Shown here: one piece after another, positions 46,014 to 56,763 of the stretch
Numbering within the stretch: the stretch's first letter is position 1
Layout of the letters: every line of letters starts with the position of its first letter
NCBI RefSeq assembly: GCF_024519285.1
Contig: NZ_JAMZCY010000004.1
Span: 62,001-126,000, forward strand
Reading direction: 5' to 3'
Length of the DNA: 64,000 bases
From: Cohnella sp. WQ 127256
Lineage (GTDB): Bacteria > Bacillota > Bacilli > Paenibacillales > Paenibacillaceae
Notes under the pieces: model-generated
Told to the model about the DNA's origin: nothing
What the model saw: the letters and a program-made list of their open reading frames with translations, nothing else
Database searches by the model: none
Position numbers and translations under genes: made by a program

Positions 46014-46736
46014 TTAAAGTGTTACCCAACCGCATTTGATGGCGTTGATTACGGCTTGCGTGCGGTCATCTACTTCCATTTTCTGCAGGATGCTGCTGAC
46101 GTGGTTTTTAACTGTTTTCTCGCTGATGAACAGGTTCTCTCCAATGGTCTTGTTGCTCTTACCTTCAGCCATCAAGCGTAGTACTTCAGCTTCACGACGC
46201 GTAAGTGGATTGTTCCCACGAGGGATAAATTTCGTTATCGTCTCCCGGCTAGCCGCCGCACCTGAGGTTGCGCCGATCTCATCCAGATAGGTCATCCTAC
46301 GAAGCTGGTTAATTAACTTACCTGTTACTTTAGGATGTATGTATGCATGACCTTCCGCAACAGTACGTATAGCATTGATAAGAGATTCTGCTTCCATGTC
46401 TTTCAACAGATACCCTGTTGCACCCTTACGCAAGGTCTCAAACACGTAGCTCTCATCATCATGTATAGATAATATAAGAACTTTAATTTCTGGGAAGATA
46501 TCGCGCAGCCGCTCAGTCGCTACAACGCCGTTCTCTGTTGGCATATTAATATCAAGCAGCACTACGTCCGGTTGCACGCGATTACAGAATTCGAGCACCT
46601 GTATGCCATCGCTACATTCTCCGATGACCTCTAGATCGCTCTCCATGTTCAGAATACGCTTTAACCCTTCACGAAAGAGCTGATGATCGTCAGCCAACAG
46701 TACTTTAATTTTAGCTGGCGCTGGCTTATTCTCCAT
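46014..46736 (-). CDS. degU: Response regulator DegU
   Basis: NarL/LuxR-type response regulator of motility, competence and exoenzymes. The 240-aa protein has the receiver acidic pair D16/D17, the phosphorylated D62 ([13 protein letters not shown]) and K112 (GYLLKDM), then a LuxR-type helix-turn-helix ([38 protein letters not shown]). AAGGAG precedes the ATG. It overlaps degS by 11 bp. Confidence 0.96.
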   Translation of the reverse strand: MENKPAPAKIKVLLADDHQLFREGLKRILNMESDLEVIGECSDGIQVLEFCNRVQPDVVLLDINMPTENGVVATERLRDIFPEIKVLILSIHDDESYVFETLRKGATGYLLKDMEAESLINAIRTVAEGHAYIHPKVTGKLINQLRRMTYLDEIGATSGAAASRETITKFIPRGNNPLTRREAEVLRLMAEGKSNKTIGENLFISEKTVKNHVSSILQKMEVDDRTQAVINAIKCGWVTL

Positions 46737-47901
46737 GTGCGACTAACTCCTTTTCTGACTCCGCTTTTATCGGCACTTTGATCTTTATTTTCGTGCCGTG
46801 TCCAATTACAGATTCTATATTGATTTCCCCTTGCAGAAGCTCAACACGTTCCTGCATTCCGATTAAGCCGAAGTGCGAATGCTTCGCCCGAGATCCCAAA
46901 ACATCCAGATGAAATCCAACTCCATTGTCCTCAATAAGCATTTGAACAGTTTCATCTTGAAAGGTCATTTCGAGCGATACAAAGGTCGATTGAGCATGCT
47001 TCAGAGCATTATTGAAGCCTTCTTGAGCAAGCCGGAACATGGCCGCTTCCATTGCGCTAGGCAATCGTTTTTCCTTGCCAGATGTATCGAATACAGCTCT
47101 AATCCTCGTCTTTTCCTCAAAATCCTGCACGAACTTACGAAGGGTGGGTACTAATCCCAAATCATCCAATGCCATCGGGCGGAGATTAAAAATAATTTTG
47201 CGAATATCTTCAAGTCCAAGACGAATTTGTGATTTCAAGTCAATGAGCTCATTACGGACAACTTCCAAGTCATGTGTGCCAAGTAATCTCTCTGCGATTT
47301 CCGTTCGTAACACCAGATTCGCTAGGGACTGCGCAGGACCATCATGAATTTCTCTAGCAATGCGTTTACGCTCATCTTCCTGCGCCAGTATAATTTTCAA
47401 TCCGATTAGCTGGCGATTTTTGGCTGACTCCAATATACGCGTCACCTGAGTCAGGTCTCCGGATAGATAGTCTAGCACAACACTCATCTGTAAACTAATC
47501 GTATCCGCGCGTTCGATAGAAACCTCTACGTTCTTCACACGTTTCTGCAGATCATCACGGCGTGTTTTCAGGTAGCCTTCCTTTTCCCGATAGACCATAA
47601 GATCCAACTGCATCTGTGTCGCTTTCTCATAGGCAGATTTGATATCATGCTCAGAGTAACGTACGAAGTCTCGGCTCACCTCTGTCAGTCGGATCCTCGC
47701 AAGGCGATAGTCCCGCTCCAAGCGATCTACCCTATCAATTGTATCCGTTGTTTCCTGCAAGACGGTTTCCATCTCATTCGTAAGAGTTTGAAGCTCACGG
47801 CGGGCAACCTCACAAATCTCGAACACCTGAACCTGGCTATCTTCCATAACAGAAATTGCATTCTGGATTACCCGATCTATTTGGTCCACATGATAATCCA
47901 T
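46726..47901 (-). CDS. degS: Sensor histidine kinase DegS
   Basis: Cytoplasmic sensor kinase without membrane segments. The 391-aa protein has an N-terminal coiled coil (about 1-165), then the HisKA_3 motif ERKRIAREIHDGPAQSLANL with phosphorylated H186, and the HATPase domain (LAQEGFNNALKHAQ; DNGVGFHLD; HFGLIGMQERVELLQGEI). It phosphorylates DegU. It precedes and overlaps degU. An extended -10 (TGGTATGAT near 47994-48002) is a possible promoter. Confidence 0.96.
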   Translation of the reverse strand: MDYHVDQIDRVIQNAISVMEDSQVQVFEICEVARRELQTLTNEMETVLQETTDTIDRVDRLERDYRLARIRLTEVSRDFVRYSEHDIKSAYEKATQMQLDLMVYREKEGYLKTRRDDLQKRVKNVEVSIERADTISLQMSVVLDYLSGDLTQVTRILESAKNRQLIGLKIILAQEDERKRIAREIHDGPAQSLANLVLRTEIAERLLGTHDLEVVRNELIDLKSQIRLGLEDIRKIIFNLRPMALDDLGLVPTLRKFVQDFEEKTRIRAVFDTSGKEKRLPSAMEAAMFRLAQEGFNNALKHAQSTFVSLEMTFQDETVQMLIEDNGVGFHLDVLGSRAKHSHFGLIGMQERVELLQGEINIESVIGHGTKIKIKVPIKAESEKELVAHGE

Positions 47902-48050
47902 AGTTACAACTCTCCTATACTCAATAACACCCGTTAGTAAATCTTACTTCCTTCATCACAAGGGGCCTCTCGGCGTTTGCTAGCATTGTTTACATCATAC
48001 CATATTTCTTCGTTTTATTGAGCGAGAGAATACAGTCTTTGATATAAAAA

Positions 48051-50753
48051 TTAACGAATTGTAATGGTTTGGGTTTTATTTTCCCAATCTACAATTTGAC
48101 CCAATTGCTCAGATATGACACGAACCGGCACATATACGCTACCTTTAATAATGACAGGAGCGACGGAAATCGGCTGGCGAACACCATTCACGATCATTTC
48201 CTTACTACCGACCCACAATTCTAGCATTCTATCCCCTCTAAATACGGTCACTCGCTTCTCTTTATTGTTCCATACCACTTGTGCTCCCAGGCTGTCCCCT
48301 ACAAATCTCAATGGTAAGAAGTTCGTATTCGTTCCCTTCTGAACGAATGGTGCTCCAGGAAGAGTAACTTTCTTCCCATCCACTGTAGCTTGCTTGGATC
48401 CAACTTTCATCACAATCGTCGGATGAGCAACTACGATCTGACCCGCTGGATACTGCAAAGCAAGATTGTCAAAAGCCAACTCCCCTACCATTGCGCGTTC
48501 ATCCTGATCTTCTTCTTTGTTCACAATGTAGAGCTTAGTTAGCTTAGCAGAACCTTTAAGTCCTGAAGCTGCCAGATCTATGCGTAGGTTCTTCCAACCC
48601 GTCCAGTCGATCTTGTTAGCAATGTCAGCATATACGGTTTTGCCATCACCGTTCGTAAACTCCGCTCTCAACCAGTGCATACTTTGATCCCCAAGCACAT
48701 CAAGAGTTATCGCACTTGGTGTTCCGTCAATCGTAATTCCTTTGCCATCATTGAGAACGGCATTGGCATATCTTTTACCCGAACCGATTGTAAAATCATA
48801 CGTCAAGGACAATACCTTAGAGTTTTCGCGGCCAGGAATACCCGTAACGATCGAAGAGGCTCCTAACGTCTCAATAGGCGTGGCGCTAAACCCAACGTTG
48901 TAAGCTACCTTCTCGAAATCCTCCAAAGGTTGCTCCGTCCCTGGTGATAACACAGCTACCGCACCGTAACCATCATATCTTGCAATCGCATAGCCCGCAG
49001 CGATGTTGTTCTGAACTTGATTGACCGTTATCTTCCCATCAGACGTGGTTGCTGTGAAACCGCGGAATTCCCATGTTACTGATGAAGCAGGGACGGATAA
49101 TTGCCTACCGTCTATCAGTTGGATTTTAACCGGCATGTTGATAACAGCTCCGGGCTTTAACACAGTTGAGTTAGGTTCGACAGAAAGTTGCTTCACTTGA
49201 TCTTTACCGATGACCTCGACTTTAATTGAGTCAGAAGCACTTCCCGACTTAACTTGAAGCGTCGCAGAGCCTGATTTAGAAGCTTGGAATGTACCGTCGA
49301 CTAATGATCCTAGTTGATTATCAACACTCCATGTCGGTTGTAGGCCAAGTGGATCAATTGGATTGAAATATGTATCGTAAGCCTTCAACGAGAAAGTGGA
49401 TTGCTGACCAATGAACAATGTTTTCGACCCGCTTGCAACAATACCCTTAAGCGTTCCTTGAGGAGCTGTCGTATACACACCTATACCGTTCGTGACGAGA
49501 CGTTGAGTTGTTCCATAAGAAGTTGGGTGAGTAAGCTGTGTTTGGAAGTCACCTAACGGACGAGATACCATCGTGGTCGAACCACCCCCATCGAGATTAA
49601 CAGCCTTCCATACCCCGAGCTCTACTAGCATTTGTTGTAATTCTTTAAGGGTTACTCCTTCGCGACCGCCATTCTCCTCAACCGTTAGGAGATATGCCGT
49701 GGAACCATCCTTCGAATAACCAACTGCCGTACGCGCACGATCTGCATACCCACTTAGACCGTTAACGTCCCTTGTAAAAGCTACGGATTTACCGTTATCC
49801 AGCAACAGGGTATGTCCGCTCACCATCATCTGGAAGTTGGCAGGATCATAGGATCTCCCATCATCGGTTTGTAGGGAATAGTTCGATTTAATTGCGTCAC
49901 CCACAACAAGGCTCTTCGTAATGAAGTTAGCAGCAGTACCATGACCCCGCAAAATATATCCGTTAGCTGGAATCGGTGTCGTTATTGCACTGCCAGCGGA
50001 AATCTCAGCCACTATACCATCTACGACCAATGCCTCCGTCGGCGTTGTCGCACTGTTGGCCGGACGCTGCGAGTTTGTCCAAGCATTCGTATACATGTAC
50101 AACGCATTGACGTGGCTATAGGCTTTGTCCGGCTCTAAGCGGTAGCCCGTTTTATTTAGTCCAGACAGCTTGAATGTCGTGATTCCATCTGCAGCTGTAA
50201 CCGTACCAGAAAAAGAAAACTTATCGATGAGAGGTTTGCGATCCGTAGTCACACCAAAAGCATACATACCCTCTAGCTGCTCGGTACTCACTTGGAGCTG
50301 TCCAGAAGTGATCTGCGCCCCCATCGGAATACCATCACTGCCCGTTGCCGTTCTGAACACATCTCCATTAATACCCGCAACTGCGCCTGTTTCCTTGGTC
50401 ATCGCGCCAACAGATTGCTTCGCCGTAACACTGCCTTTCGGACCTCCCATCGCATTTAATTGTACATACGGATTGTTGAGGTCAACTTGCAGTAGGTGAA
50501 GCATTTCCGTTTGCTTCGTCTTATCGGAGGGCACCCATGCGTACGTTAATTGGCGAACGCCTGAGGTAACGATCGACTCGGATTGTTGAACTAGCTTGTA
50601 GGTTACTGCGGCTTTGACATCTGCAGCATGCGCCGTCGGAATGATTCCCGTGTTAATCGGAGCGGTGAAAACGAGTACACCAGCTAATAGCGGTAAAATT
50701 AAACGAGAACGTTTATGTCTAGCTTGTTGAGTTTGTCGTATTTGCTGTGTCAT
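48051..50753 (-). CDS. Secreted phosphodiester glycosidase (NAGPA domain) with stalk domains
   Basis: A 900-aa exported protein. The signal peptide is about residues 1-43 (KRSRLILPLLAGVLVFTAPI, cleaved after AHA). Residues ~60-430 are the NAGPA/exopolysaccharide phosphodiester glycosidase domain (GAVAGINGDVF; YLLTVEENGGREGVTL; KAVNLDGGGSTTMV). Then come Big-2-like beta domains, a carbohydrate-binding-like part and, from about 780, a copper-amine-oxidase-like N-terminal domain (TNFLPLRFVGDSLGAQVVWN; YVPVRVISEQLGQIVDWENK), a common surface-binding repeat in Paenibacillus. Target polymer unknown. AGGAGA precedes the ATG. Confidence 0.88.
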   Translation of the reverse strand: MTQQIRQTQQARHKRSRLILPLLAGVLVFTAPINTGIIPTAHAADVKAAVTYKLVQQSESIVTSGVRQLTYAWVPSDKTKQTEMLHLLQVDLNNPYVQLNAMGGPKGSVTAKQSVGAMTKETGAVAGINGDVFRTATGSDGIPMGAQITSGQLQVSTEQLEGMYAFGVTTDRKPLIDKFSFSGTVTAADGITTFKLSGLNKTGYRLEPDKAYSHVNALYMYTNAWTNSQRPANSATTPTEALVVDGIVAEISAGSAITTPIPANGYILRGHGTAANFITKSLVVGDAIKSNYSLQTDDGRSYDPANFQMMVSGHTLLLDNGKSVAFTRDVNGLSGYADRARTAVGYSKDGSTAYLLTVEENGGREGVTLKELQQMLVELGVWKAVNLDGGGSTTMVSRPLGDFQTQLTHPTSYGTTQRLVTNGIGVYTTAPQGTLKGIVASGSKTLFIGQQSTFSLKAYDTYFNPIDPLGLQPTWSVDNQLGSLVDGTFQASKSGSATLQVKSGSASDSIKVEVIGKDQVKQLSVEPNSTVLKPGAVINMPVKIQLIDGRQLSVPASSVTWEFRGFTATTSDGKITVNQVQNNIAAGYAIARYDGYGAVAVLSPGTEQPLEDFEKVAYNVGFSATPIETLGASSIVTGIPGRENSKVLSLTYDFTIGSGKRYANAVLNDGKGITIDGTPSAITLDVLGDQSMHWLRAEFTNGDGKTVYADIANKIDWTGWKNLRIDLAASGLKGSAKLTKLYIVNKEEDQDERAMVGELAFDNLALQYPAGQIVVAHPTIVMKVGSKQATVDGKKVTLPGAPFVQKGTNTNFLPLRFVGDSLGAQVVWNNKEKRVTVFRGDRMLELWVGSKEMIVNGVRQPISVAPVIIKGSVYVPVRVISEQLGQIVDWENKTQTITIR

Positions 50754-50898
50754 GTAAGTCTCCTGTAAGTCTATTAGAATTTGGTGGGTGTATCACATCT
50801 CTGAAATATCCCTATTCTATTAGACTCTAAAAGAGGCGAAAAGTTACACCTATATGAAAATGTCATCAAAAAATAATAGTTTATCCAGCAAAGGAAAA

Positions 50899-50917
50899 AG
50901 CGACCGAATTGGTCGCT
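50899..50917 (-). terminator. Terminator after the YjbR gene
   Basis: Minus strand AGCGACC-AATTC-GGTCGCT followed by TTTTCC. Confidence 0.8.
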
Positions 50918-50944
50918 TCTCCCCTTACTATTGTTTGTGTCCAC

Positions 50945-51298
50945 TTACTTCAGTTCTGCCCGCTCCCGTTTGGTCATCTTGCTCCATGCGAGTTGATAGG
51001 ATTGCTCCAGCATGACAAGCACCTCGTCGTCTGGGACACTACCGTCCAGCACAACTGTATTCCAATGCTTCTTGTTCATATGATATCCCGGAAGCACGGA
51101 GCCAGGATATTGCTGCCGCAGCAGCCAGGCTTCTTCCGGATCCACTTTTAGATTAACACTCTCGTGCTCACCCGTCCTACCGAGTAGAGCAAACATTTTA
51201 CTGCCCACGAATAATACCGGTAAGTTCGGATCAAAGGGATATTGCAAGCTAGAACCGATCCATTCCAATCCGAGCTCGGTCAACTTCTTATGGTTCAT
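50945..51298 (-). CDS. MmcQ/YjbR family protein
   Basis: A 117-aa protein of the MmcQ/YjbR family (CyaY-like fold, DNA-binding suggested, function unproven). Typical stretches are WIGSSLQYPFDPNLPVLFVG, VNLKVDPEEAWLLRQQYPGS, PGYHMNKKHWNTVVLDGSVP and MLEQSYQLAWSKM. Its ATG overlaps the stop of the S-layer gene by 4 bp (ATGA), so it is translationally coupled to an unlikely partner; a terminator follows. Confidence 0.9.
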   Translation of the reverse strand: MNHKKLTELGLEWIGSSLQYPFDPNLPVLFVGSKMFALLGRTGEHESVNLKVDPEEAWLLRQQYPGSVLPGYHMNKKHWNTVVLDGSVPDDEVLVMLEQSYQLAWSKMTKRERAELK

Positions 51299-54200
51299 AG
51301 GTACTCCACATACTCCAAGAGTCTCTTAATCATTATCGCAGCTTCAGCACGTGTAGCATTACTTTGCGGACTAATCGTGCTCGCTGTTGAGCCTTTAATG
51401 AAGCCCACTTCGACACTAGTCGCTACTCCATCCTTCGCCCAGCTGCTCACTTTGGACTTATCTTTAAACCCATTAAGTGCTGAGCTCGAAGCTGTTTTCT
51501 GAACACCCGCGAACTTCATTGCTCGGACAAGCATTGTTGCCATTTCCTCACGGGTAATTGAAGCATTAGGACGGAATTTGCCATCCGTGCCCCCTTGTAC
51601 AATTCCTGCATCGCTAACCGCCCCGATATAAGAGGCTGTCTTGAAGCTTGCTCCAACGTCTTTGAACTTCGAAGCCGAAGCGCTCGCCCCGTTAAGCCCT
51701 AGCCCTCTAGCAATATATTCGGCGAAATCCGAACGTGTAATATCTGTACCAGGTGCAAAGGTAGTAAGTGATGGTCCTCGCACTATGAATCTAGAAGCCA
51801 ATGCTAAAACATCATTCTTGGCCCAGTGCGTGTTCATGTCCGAGAAAATCGCCGAGTAGCTGATAGGAGCATAAGTACTGTTGCCTTTGTGCTTGAACAC
51901 AACACGGACATCACTTCCACTATTATTCACTTGAGAGGGCACATAAGTCGTTTCGCCCGAATCATTGTCGATGCGGACAACGGCTATTCCTGAGCTATTT
52001 GCAGCATAAGCGGACGAGAGCACAAATGTTCTATTGATATCCATATCATATGCATCAATTTCACGTTCTTTTCCACCTGCCAATAAGCTTGCGGTAAATT
52101 TAGCAGGCGTAGCAAGCGTCTGCGCACCACGACCTCGAAGTGTAGTGACGAGTGGGGAGTTATCAACCTTCTCAATATTTAGTAGTAAATACGCCGATGA
52201 TAGGTCTCCACCTGTGGATTGAAGCTGCTTATTATAGTTAATTGCTTTCAAAGGAATCGTGAACTGCATATCCCCATATTCTAGACGGAATGATGCGTTT
52301 GAAAATTTGGATGCAGCGTCCATGATCGTCCGTAGAGGAATACCGACCAACGCTGCTGCTTCCGTCGCCGGAACTTTGAAGGTAACCATCGGAACAGTGA
52401 CTCCACTACCTTGTTTAACACTATTGTAAGCGACTAATAGCTTGTCTCCGTTAACCATATATCGATTAACTGTACGTCCGGTAGAAGTTGCTGCCGAAAC
52501 AGCGGTCGATGCTTTATCGCTGATGAACCGAAGTCCACCCGCTCCATCAGATTCTAAATATTCCGGTAGATTACTTACAGTAGTAGGGTTGCCTGCACCG
52601 TTCATATTAGTAACAACCAATTCACTAAAGACGGATACTGCCTGATTTAAAGAGTCTTTCAACGGAACCCCAGTGCTATTGTACGACACCGTCACTCGTT
52701 GACCTGAGCCAACATTGGACGCCAAGGTCAGAATGACTTGCGTGCCAGATACAGATACTACCGTTACAGGAACAGTTACACCATCATATTTCACACTAAA
52801 TTGAGTAGCGTATGGAATAGAACTCGTATTCATTGTCGAAGTATAGCTCAGTGCGATCTGGTTATTGTTAATATTTTGCGTAGATAGCTTAGCAACTGAA
52901 GCCGACCCTGTGGTAAAGCTGTGACTTACAATCGCTGGTGCCGCATTCCCAGAGAGGTCGACGACTGCTGGGTTCGACGGATAATAGTATAGAAGCACAG
53001 GCACATTCGCTGCCACACTTGATGACAACGTTAACTCAACCGTGTTATTGACCACTGCAACCGTCGTAATAGACGGCAATGTGGTCGTGTTTCCGCTGGC
53101 CACAATAGAGTAACTATTTTTAAGTGGAATACTCACTGTATTCAGGCCCTCATTGTAGGTCAGGAGGATTTTGTTCCCATTCAGTACAGCAGATACTAAT
53201 GACGGCGGAGCATTGTCATAAACATTACGCACATATAAGTCCGTAAACGCCGGCACCAGATTCCCAGCTTGATCCCGGAGAGGATTCGCACCAGGTGTAT
53301 AGGTTATCGATACAGGATCCGGACTGGTTGAATTTGAACTCAGTGTCAGATAGAGGTTCGTGCCGTTTAGCACAGCAGTGCTGATTGCAATCGTGTTTCC
53401 ACTTTGTTTTACAATAAACTGGTTCTGTGCTCCTGTAGGAAGTAGAGGAATCGTACGATCTAAGGTTAGGGTCAACGTATTCCCGTAAAACATTCCACTA
53501 ACAGGCTTGGGCAATGTTGAATCAGTCGTGTTCTTAACCACTTGATTGTTAAAGGAAGCTGCCTCAACCCCACTTGCATTTTGCAACCTTCTTGCAGGTA
53601 CGGAACTATCTTGGTAGTAAGACACTTGTACAGCTTGACCTATAAGTACAGGATATTGAAGCGACAAACGAACTTCCTTTCCTGTGATGTTCACACCCAT
53701 TACCGCAGTAACAACACCGTTAACTGTCACATAGAAGTTACTAGGGGATGGAATTTTAGATGAATCAAGGTTCTCGCTATAGGTCAGAGCAATACTAACT
53801 CCATCTATCGTCGCTGTATTGATTACAGGAGTGCTATTAGTGCCTGTTTGGAAAGTCCATTGATATGGATTAGAGATTCCTGCAAATAGATTTGGCTTTA
53901 CAGGAACTAAATCTGCGATTACATTCTCAGGGATAGAGATCGAATAGGTTGCTGAATTGCTTAATTTCGCAGTTCCGACAAGCTTGAATAGAATCCTAGT
54001 ATTGTTCGTCGGGTCCACCGTCATTGTGAGTTCGCGCCTCGCAGTTGGGCTATTCTGCGGAAAAATATAAGCTTTCGGTGTTCCAACCAGAGTGATTGGT
54101 TTGTTAAATATCAGACTAAAGTCAGTTGTAGATATACTATTTGATATAGAAGCTACTGCTGGCGAATAAGCTGTAATTACTGGCGGAGTCACGTCAACTA

Positions 54201-55341
54201 GAGCTTTGAACTTCCAGATCACTCCCTCAAAGTAATTGCCACTTGCATCGCGATACACATCCGGTCCGATCGTTACTGTATAGTCCGTATTGTTCACGAA
54301 TGCAGGACAGTAAGAGGCTGCAAGATTTGCCACAATCTGGTCGGTGCCATTATCTGTCGCTGTCACCGTACAAACTAAGTTATTAGTTACTGCGTTACGA
54401 ATGACAAGGCTTTTGTTAGGGCTAGCGAATACTTTTTCATCGAATTTGATCGATATAACTCCTGGAGTTAAGCTCCCTAAAGTCCCATTGTTCACCGGAT
54501 CAAATGTAACTACCTTAGGTTTGGTTGTATCTAATGCTGGTTTCGTTGCGAAGTTCCAGTTACCTGCACTGATTCCTGCGAAAGCACCACCATTACTGGC
54601 ATCCTTCAACGCCCCCGGATCGATTAGAATCGTATAGGCTGTATTATATTCCAGACCGCGTAAAGGAGCACTCATCGTTAGTCCCGACGGGGATATAATC
54701 ACTTCAGCTGATGCAATGTCAATCGACTGAACCGTGAAGTTATCCGTGGTTCTCTTCACTTGTATGTATCCCATTCCTTTAGCAATCTGCCTAGTAAAAT
54801 CGAGCGATAGATTACCTGGAGCGCCAGGATCTACCATATTCGGCGAATTAGATGGAATGAAGTTATAAGCAACCGGTACAAGCTGCAGCACTGTGAATGA
54901 CCACTGCATCGCACTCAGACCTACATATGGCAACCCAGAAGCATAACTCAATATTGCACTAGCAGGCACGATTACATAATAACTGCCATCTGTCAGACCA
55001 CCTGGCTGAATAACAATAGATTTATTCGCATCATCACGTTGGACGACAGCTACATTAGTAACATCATAAATTCCGATGGCTGTCGCAACCCCAACTTTAT
55101 AAAGCTCAATCGAACCAGAGCCAGGTATAATTTCTTCATCAAAAGTAAGCTTTAAGCTCGTATTGGGAACAACCCCTGTCGCACCACCATTTGGAGATGC
55201 CGATACAAGCTGAGGCCCAGCAGCCCCCGCTAATGCATGCACTTCAGGCCCTTTTGGAGCTGCGGCAGCAGTCATTACGGATAGACACTGTACGACGAGT
55301 GCAACAATTAAGATAAGCGATAGAGTACGAATACGTTGCAA
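51295..55341 (-). CDS. Large S-layer-type surface protein with Ig-like repeats and three SLH domains
   Basis: A 1348-aa secreted protein. The signal peptide is at the N-terminus (MQRIRTLSLILIVALVVQCL, cleaved near AAA-APKG). Then come several SbsA-type Ig-like repeats (LVSASPNGGATGVVPNTSLK; FDEEIIPGSGSIELYK; KPKVVTFDPVNNGTLG) and at least four SwmB-like repeats (ISIALTYSENLD; KILLTYNEGLN; QIALSYTSTMN). The C-terminal ~190 residues hold three SLH repeats (FSDMNTHWAKNDVLALASRF; FKDVGASFKTASYIGAVSDA; FKDKSKVSSWAKDGVATSVE) that bind pyruvylated wall polymer. GGGAGG before the TTG at 55341 decides the start; the longer reading would cross the metK terminator. Confidence 0.92.
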   Translation of the reverse strand: MQRIRTLSLILIVALVVQCLSVMTAAAAPKGPEVHALAGAAGPQLVSASPNGGATGVVPNTSLKLTFDEEIIPGSGSIELYKVGVATAIGIYDVTNVAVVQRDDANKSIVIQPGGLTDGSYYVIVPASAILSYASGLPYVGLSAMQWSFTVLQLVPVAYNFIPSNSPNMVDPGAPGNLSLDFTRQIAKGMGYIQVKRTTDNFTVQSIDIASAEVIISPSGLTMSAPLRGLEYNTAYTILIDPGALKDASNGGAFAGISAGNWNFATKPALDTTKPKVVTFDPVNNGTLGSLTPGVISIKFDEKVFASPNKSLVIRNAVTNNLVCTVTATDNGTDQIVANLAASYCPAFVNNTDYTVTIGPDVYRDASGNYFEGVIWKFKALVDVTPPVITAYSPAVASISNSISTTDFSLIFNKPITLVGTPKAYIFPQNSPTARRELTMTVDPTNNTRILFKLVGTAKLSNSATYSISIPENVIADLVPVKPNLFAGISNPYQWTFQTGTNSTPVINTATIDGVSIALTYSENLDSSKIPSPSNFYVTVNGVVTAVMGVNITGKEVRLSLQYPVLIGQAVQVSYYQDSSVPARRLQNASGVEAASFNNQVVKNTTDSTLPKPVSGMFYGNTLTLTLDRTIPLLPTGAQNQFIVKQSGNTIAISTAVLNGTNLYLTLSSNSTSPDPVSITYTPGANPLRDQAGNLVPAFTDLYVRNVYDNAPPSLVSAVLNGNKILLTYNEGLNTVSIPLKNSYSIVASGNTTTLPSITTVAVVNNTVELTLSSSVAANVPVLLYYYPSNPAVVDLSGNAAPAIVSHSFTTGSASVAKLSTQNINNNQIALSYTSTMNTSSIPYATQFSVKYDGVTVPVTVVSVSGTQVILTLASNVGSGQRVTVSYNSTGVPLKDSLNQAVSVFSELVVTNMNGAGNPTTVSNLPEYLESDGAGGLRFISDKASTAVSAATSTGRTVNRYMVNGDKLLVAYNSVKQGSGVTVPMVTFKVPATEAAALVGIPLRTIMDAASKFSNASFRLEYGDMQFTIPLKAINYNKQLQSTGGDLSSAYLLLNIEKVDNSPLVTTLRGRGAQTLATPAKFTASLLAGGKEREIDAYDMDINRTFVLSSAYAANSSGIAVVRIDNDSGETTYVPSQVNNSGSDVRVVFKHKGNSTYAPISYSAIFSDMNTHWAKNDVLALASRFIVRGPSLTTFAPGTDITRSDFAEYIARGLGLNGASASASKFKDVGASFKTASYIGAVSDAGIVQGGTDGKFRPNASITREEMATMLVRAMKFAGVQKTASSSALNGFKDKSKVSSWAKDGVATSVEVGFIKGSTASTISPQSNATRAEAAIMIKRLLEYVEYL

Positions 55342-55424
55342 CAAAATTACCTCCCGAAATTTAAACAGACTTGTACTTATTACTTCGGCTAAAGTGAGGA
55401 ACATAATTAGTGTTTTGGACAGAA

Positions 55425-55467
55425 AAAAACGCATTGCACCTCATTTATTACGGTGCAATGCGTTTTT
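55425..55467 (-). terminator. Terminator after metK
   Basis: Perfect 16-bp arms (AAAAACGCATTGCACC / GGTGCAATGCGTTTTT) around an 11-nt loop; U-rich end on the minus strand. Confidence 0.9.
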
Positions 55468-55485
55468 GATGAATGAATTAGAAAT

Positions 55486-56688
55486 CTATACTAAAGCGCC
55501 TTGCTTCAAAACTTCCACTTTATCCAGACGTTCCCACGGAAGATCAACATCCGTACGACCGAAGTGGCCATAAGCAGCAGTCTGACGATAGATTGGGCGA
55601 CGTAGATCTAGCATCTTAATAATGCCAGCAGGACGAAGGTCAAAGTTGTTAACGATCAATTCAACCAGCTTCTCTTCTTCGATTTTGCCTGTGCCATAAG
55701 TATCCACATTAATGGATACCGGGCTTGCAACACCGATAGCATAAGCGAGTTGGATCTCACATTTATCAGCCAGTCCCGCAGCCACAATATTCTTCGCTAC
55801 ATAACGCGCCGCATAGGCAGCGGAACGGTCAACCTTTGTCGGATCTTTACCGGAGAAAGCGCCTCCGCCATGACGAGCATAGCCGCCGTAAGTATCAACG
55901 ATGATTTTACGACCAGTCAATCCTGCATCCCCTTGAGGTCCGCCAATTACAAAACGGCCTGTCGGGTTGATGAAGAATTTTGTGTCCGCATCCAGCCATT
56001 CTTTAGAAACTTCCGGATAGATAACATGTTCGCGTATATCGTTCTGGATTTGCTCCAAAGTAATATCCTCCGCATGTTGAGTCGAAACAACAATCGTATC
56101 TACACGAACCGGCTTACCGTCTTCGTATTGAACCGTCACTTGAGTTTTGCCATCGGGACGTAAGTAGCCTAGTTTGCCATTCTTACGTACTTCGGACAAA
56201 CGACGAGACAAGCGATGGGCAAGTGCAATTGGAAGAGGCATCAATTCAGGGGTTTCATTCGTTGCAAAACCAAACATAAGACCTTGGTCACCCGCACCGA
56301 TATCTTCGTTCTCTTGTTGAATATCTTTGCCGTCACGGTTCTCCAGAGCAGCGTTAACACCTTGTGCGATGTCAGCAGACTGTTCATTCAGTGACGTAAG
56401 TACAGCGCAAGTACTGGAATCGAAGCCGTACTTAGCACGAGTATAACCGATCTCCTTGATCGTGCGACGCGCAATTGCAGAAATATCGATAAAATCAGCT
56501 TTACTACTAATTTCACCAATAACTAGTACAAGTCCTGTAGCAACAGACACTTCGCAAGCTACACGTGCATAAGGGTCTGCTTCTAAAAACGCGTCCAATA
56601 CCGCGTCTGAGATTTGATCACATATTTTATCCGGATGGCCTTCTGTGACCGATTCGGATGTGAAGAGATGCCGTCCTTTAATCGACAA
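55486..56688 (-). CDS. metK: S-adenosylmethionine synthetase
   Basis: Makes SAM from methionine and ATP. The 400-aa protein shows [47 protein letters not shown] and [24 protein letters not shown] 9 nt before a TTG at 56688 gives [17 protein letters not shown], like other MetK starts; the ATG six codons up has no site. Its SAM would also feed FliB and the methyltransferases in the island. The leader contains a terminator-like hairpin but no S-box. Confidence 0.98.
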   Translation of the reverse strand: MSIKGRHLFTSESVTEGHPDKICDQISDAVLDAFLEADPYARVACEVSVATGLVLVIGEISSKADFIDISAIARRTIKEIGYTRAKYGFDSSTCAVLTSLNEQSADIAQGVNAALENRDGKDIQQENEDIGAGDQGLMFGFATNETPELMPLPIALAHRLSRRLSEVRKNGKLGYLRPDGKTQVTVQYEDGKPVRVDTIVVSTQHAEDITLEQIQNDIREHVIYPEVSKEWLDADTKFFINPTGRFVIGGPQGDAGLTGRKIIVDTYGGYARHGGGAFSGKDPTKVDRSAAYAARYVAKNIVAAGLADKCEIQLAYAIGVASPVSINVDTYGTGKIEEEKLVELIVNNFDLRPAGIIKMLDLRRPIYRQTAAYGHFGRTDVDLPWERLDKVEVLKQGALV

Positions 56689-56708
56689 AGTCTCCAACCT
56701 CCACATAT

Positions 56709-56740
56709 AAAAATCAGCCTTTCCCTATAGGAAAAGGCTG
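56709..56740 (-). terminator. Terminator-like hairpin in the metK leader
   Basis: Minus strand CAGCCTTTTCC-TATA-GGGAAAGGCTG (11 bp, one G-U) followed by ATTTTTA. It lies between the metK promoter and start, so it acts either as an attenuator of metK or as the end of the upstream spore-gene transcript. Confidence 0.75.
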
Positions 56741-56763
56741 TTAAGAGAAACCTTCGATTAATA

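Noticed and set aside
55342..55434. Longer N-terminus for the S-layer protein
   Set aside because: It would begin at the metK terminator and place 31 extra residues before a good signal peptide; GGGAGG supports the TTG start.
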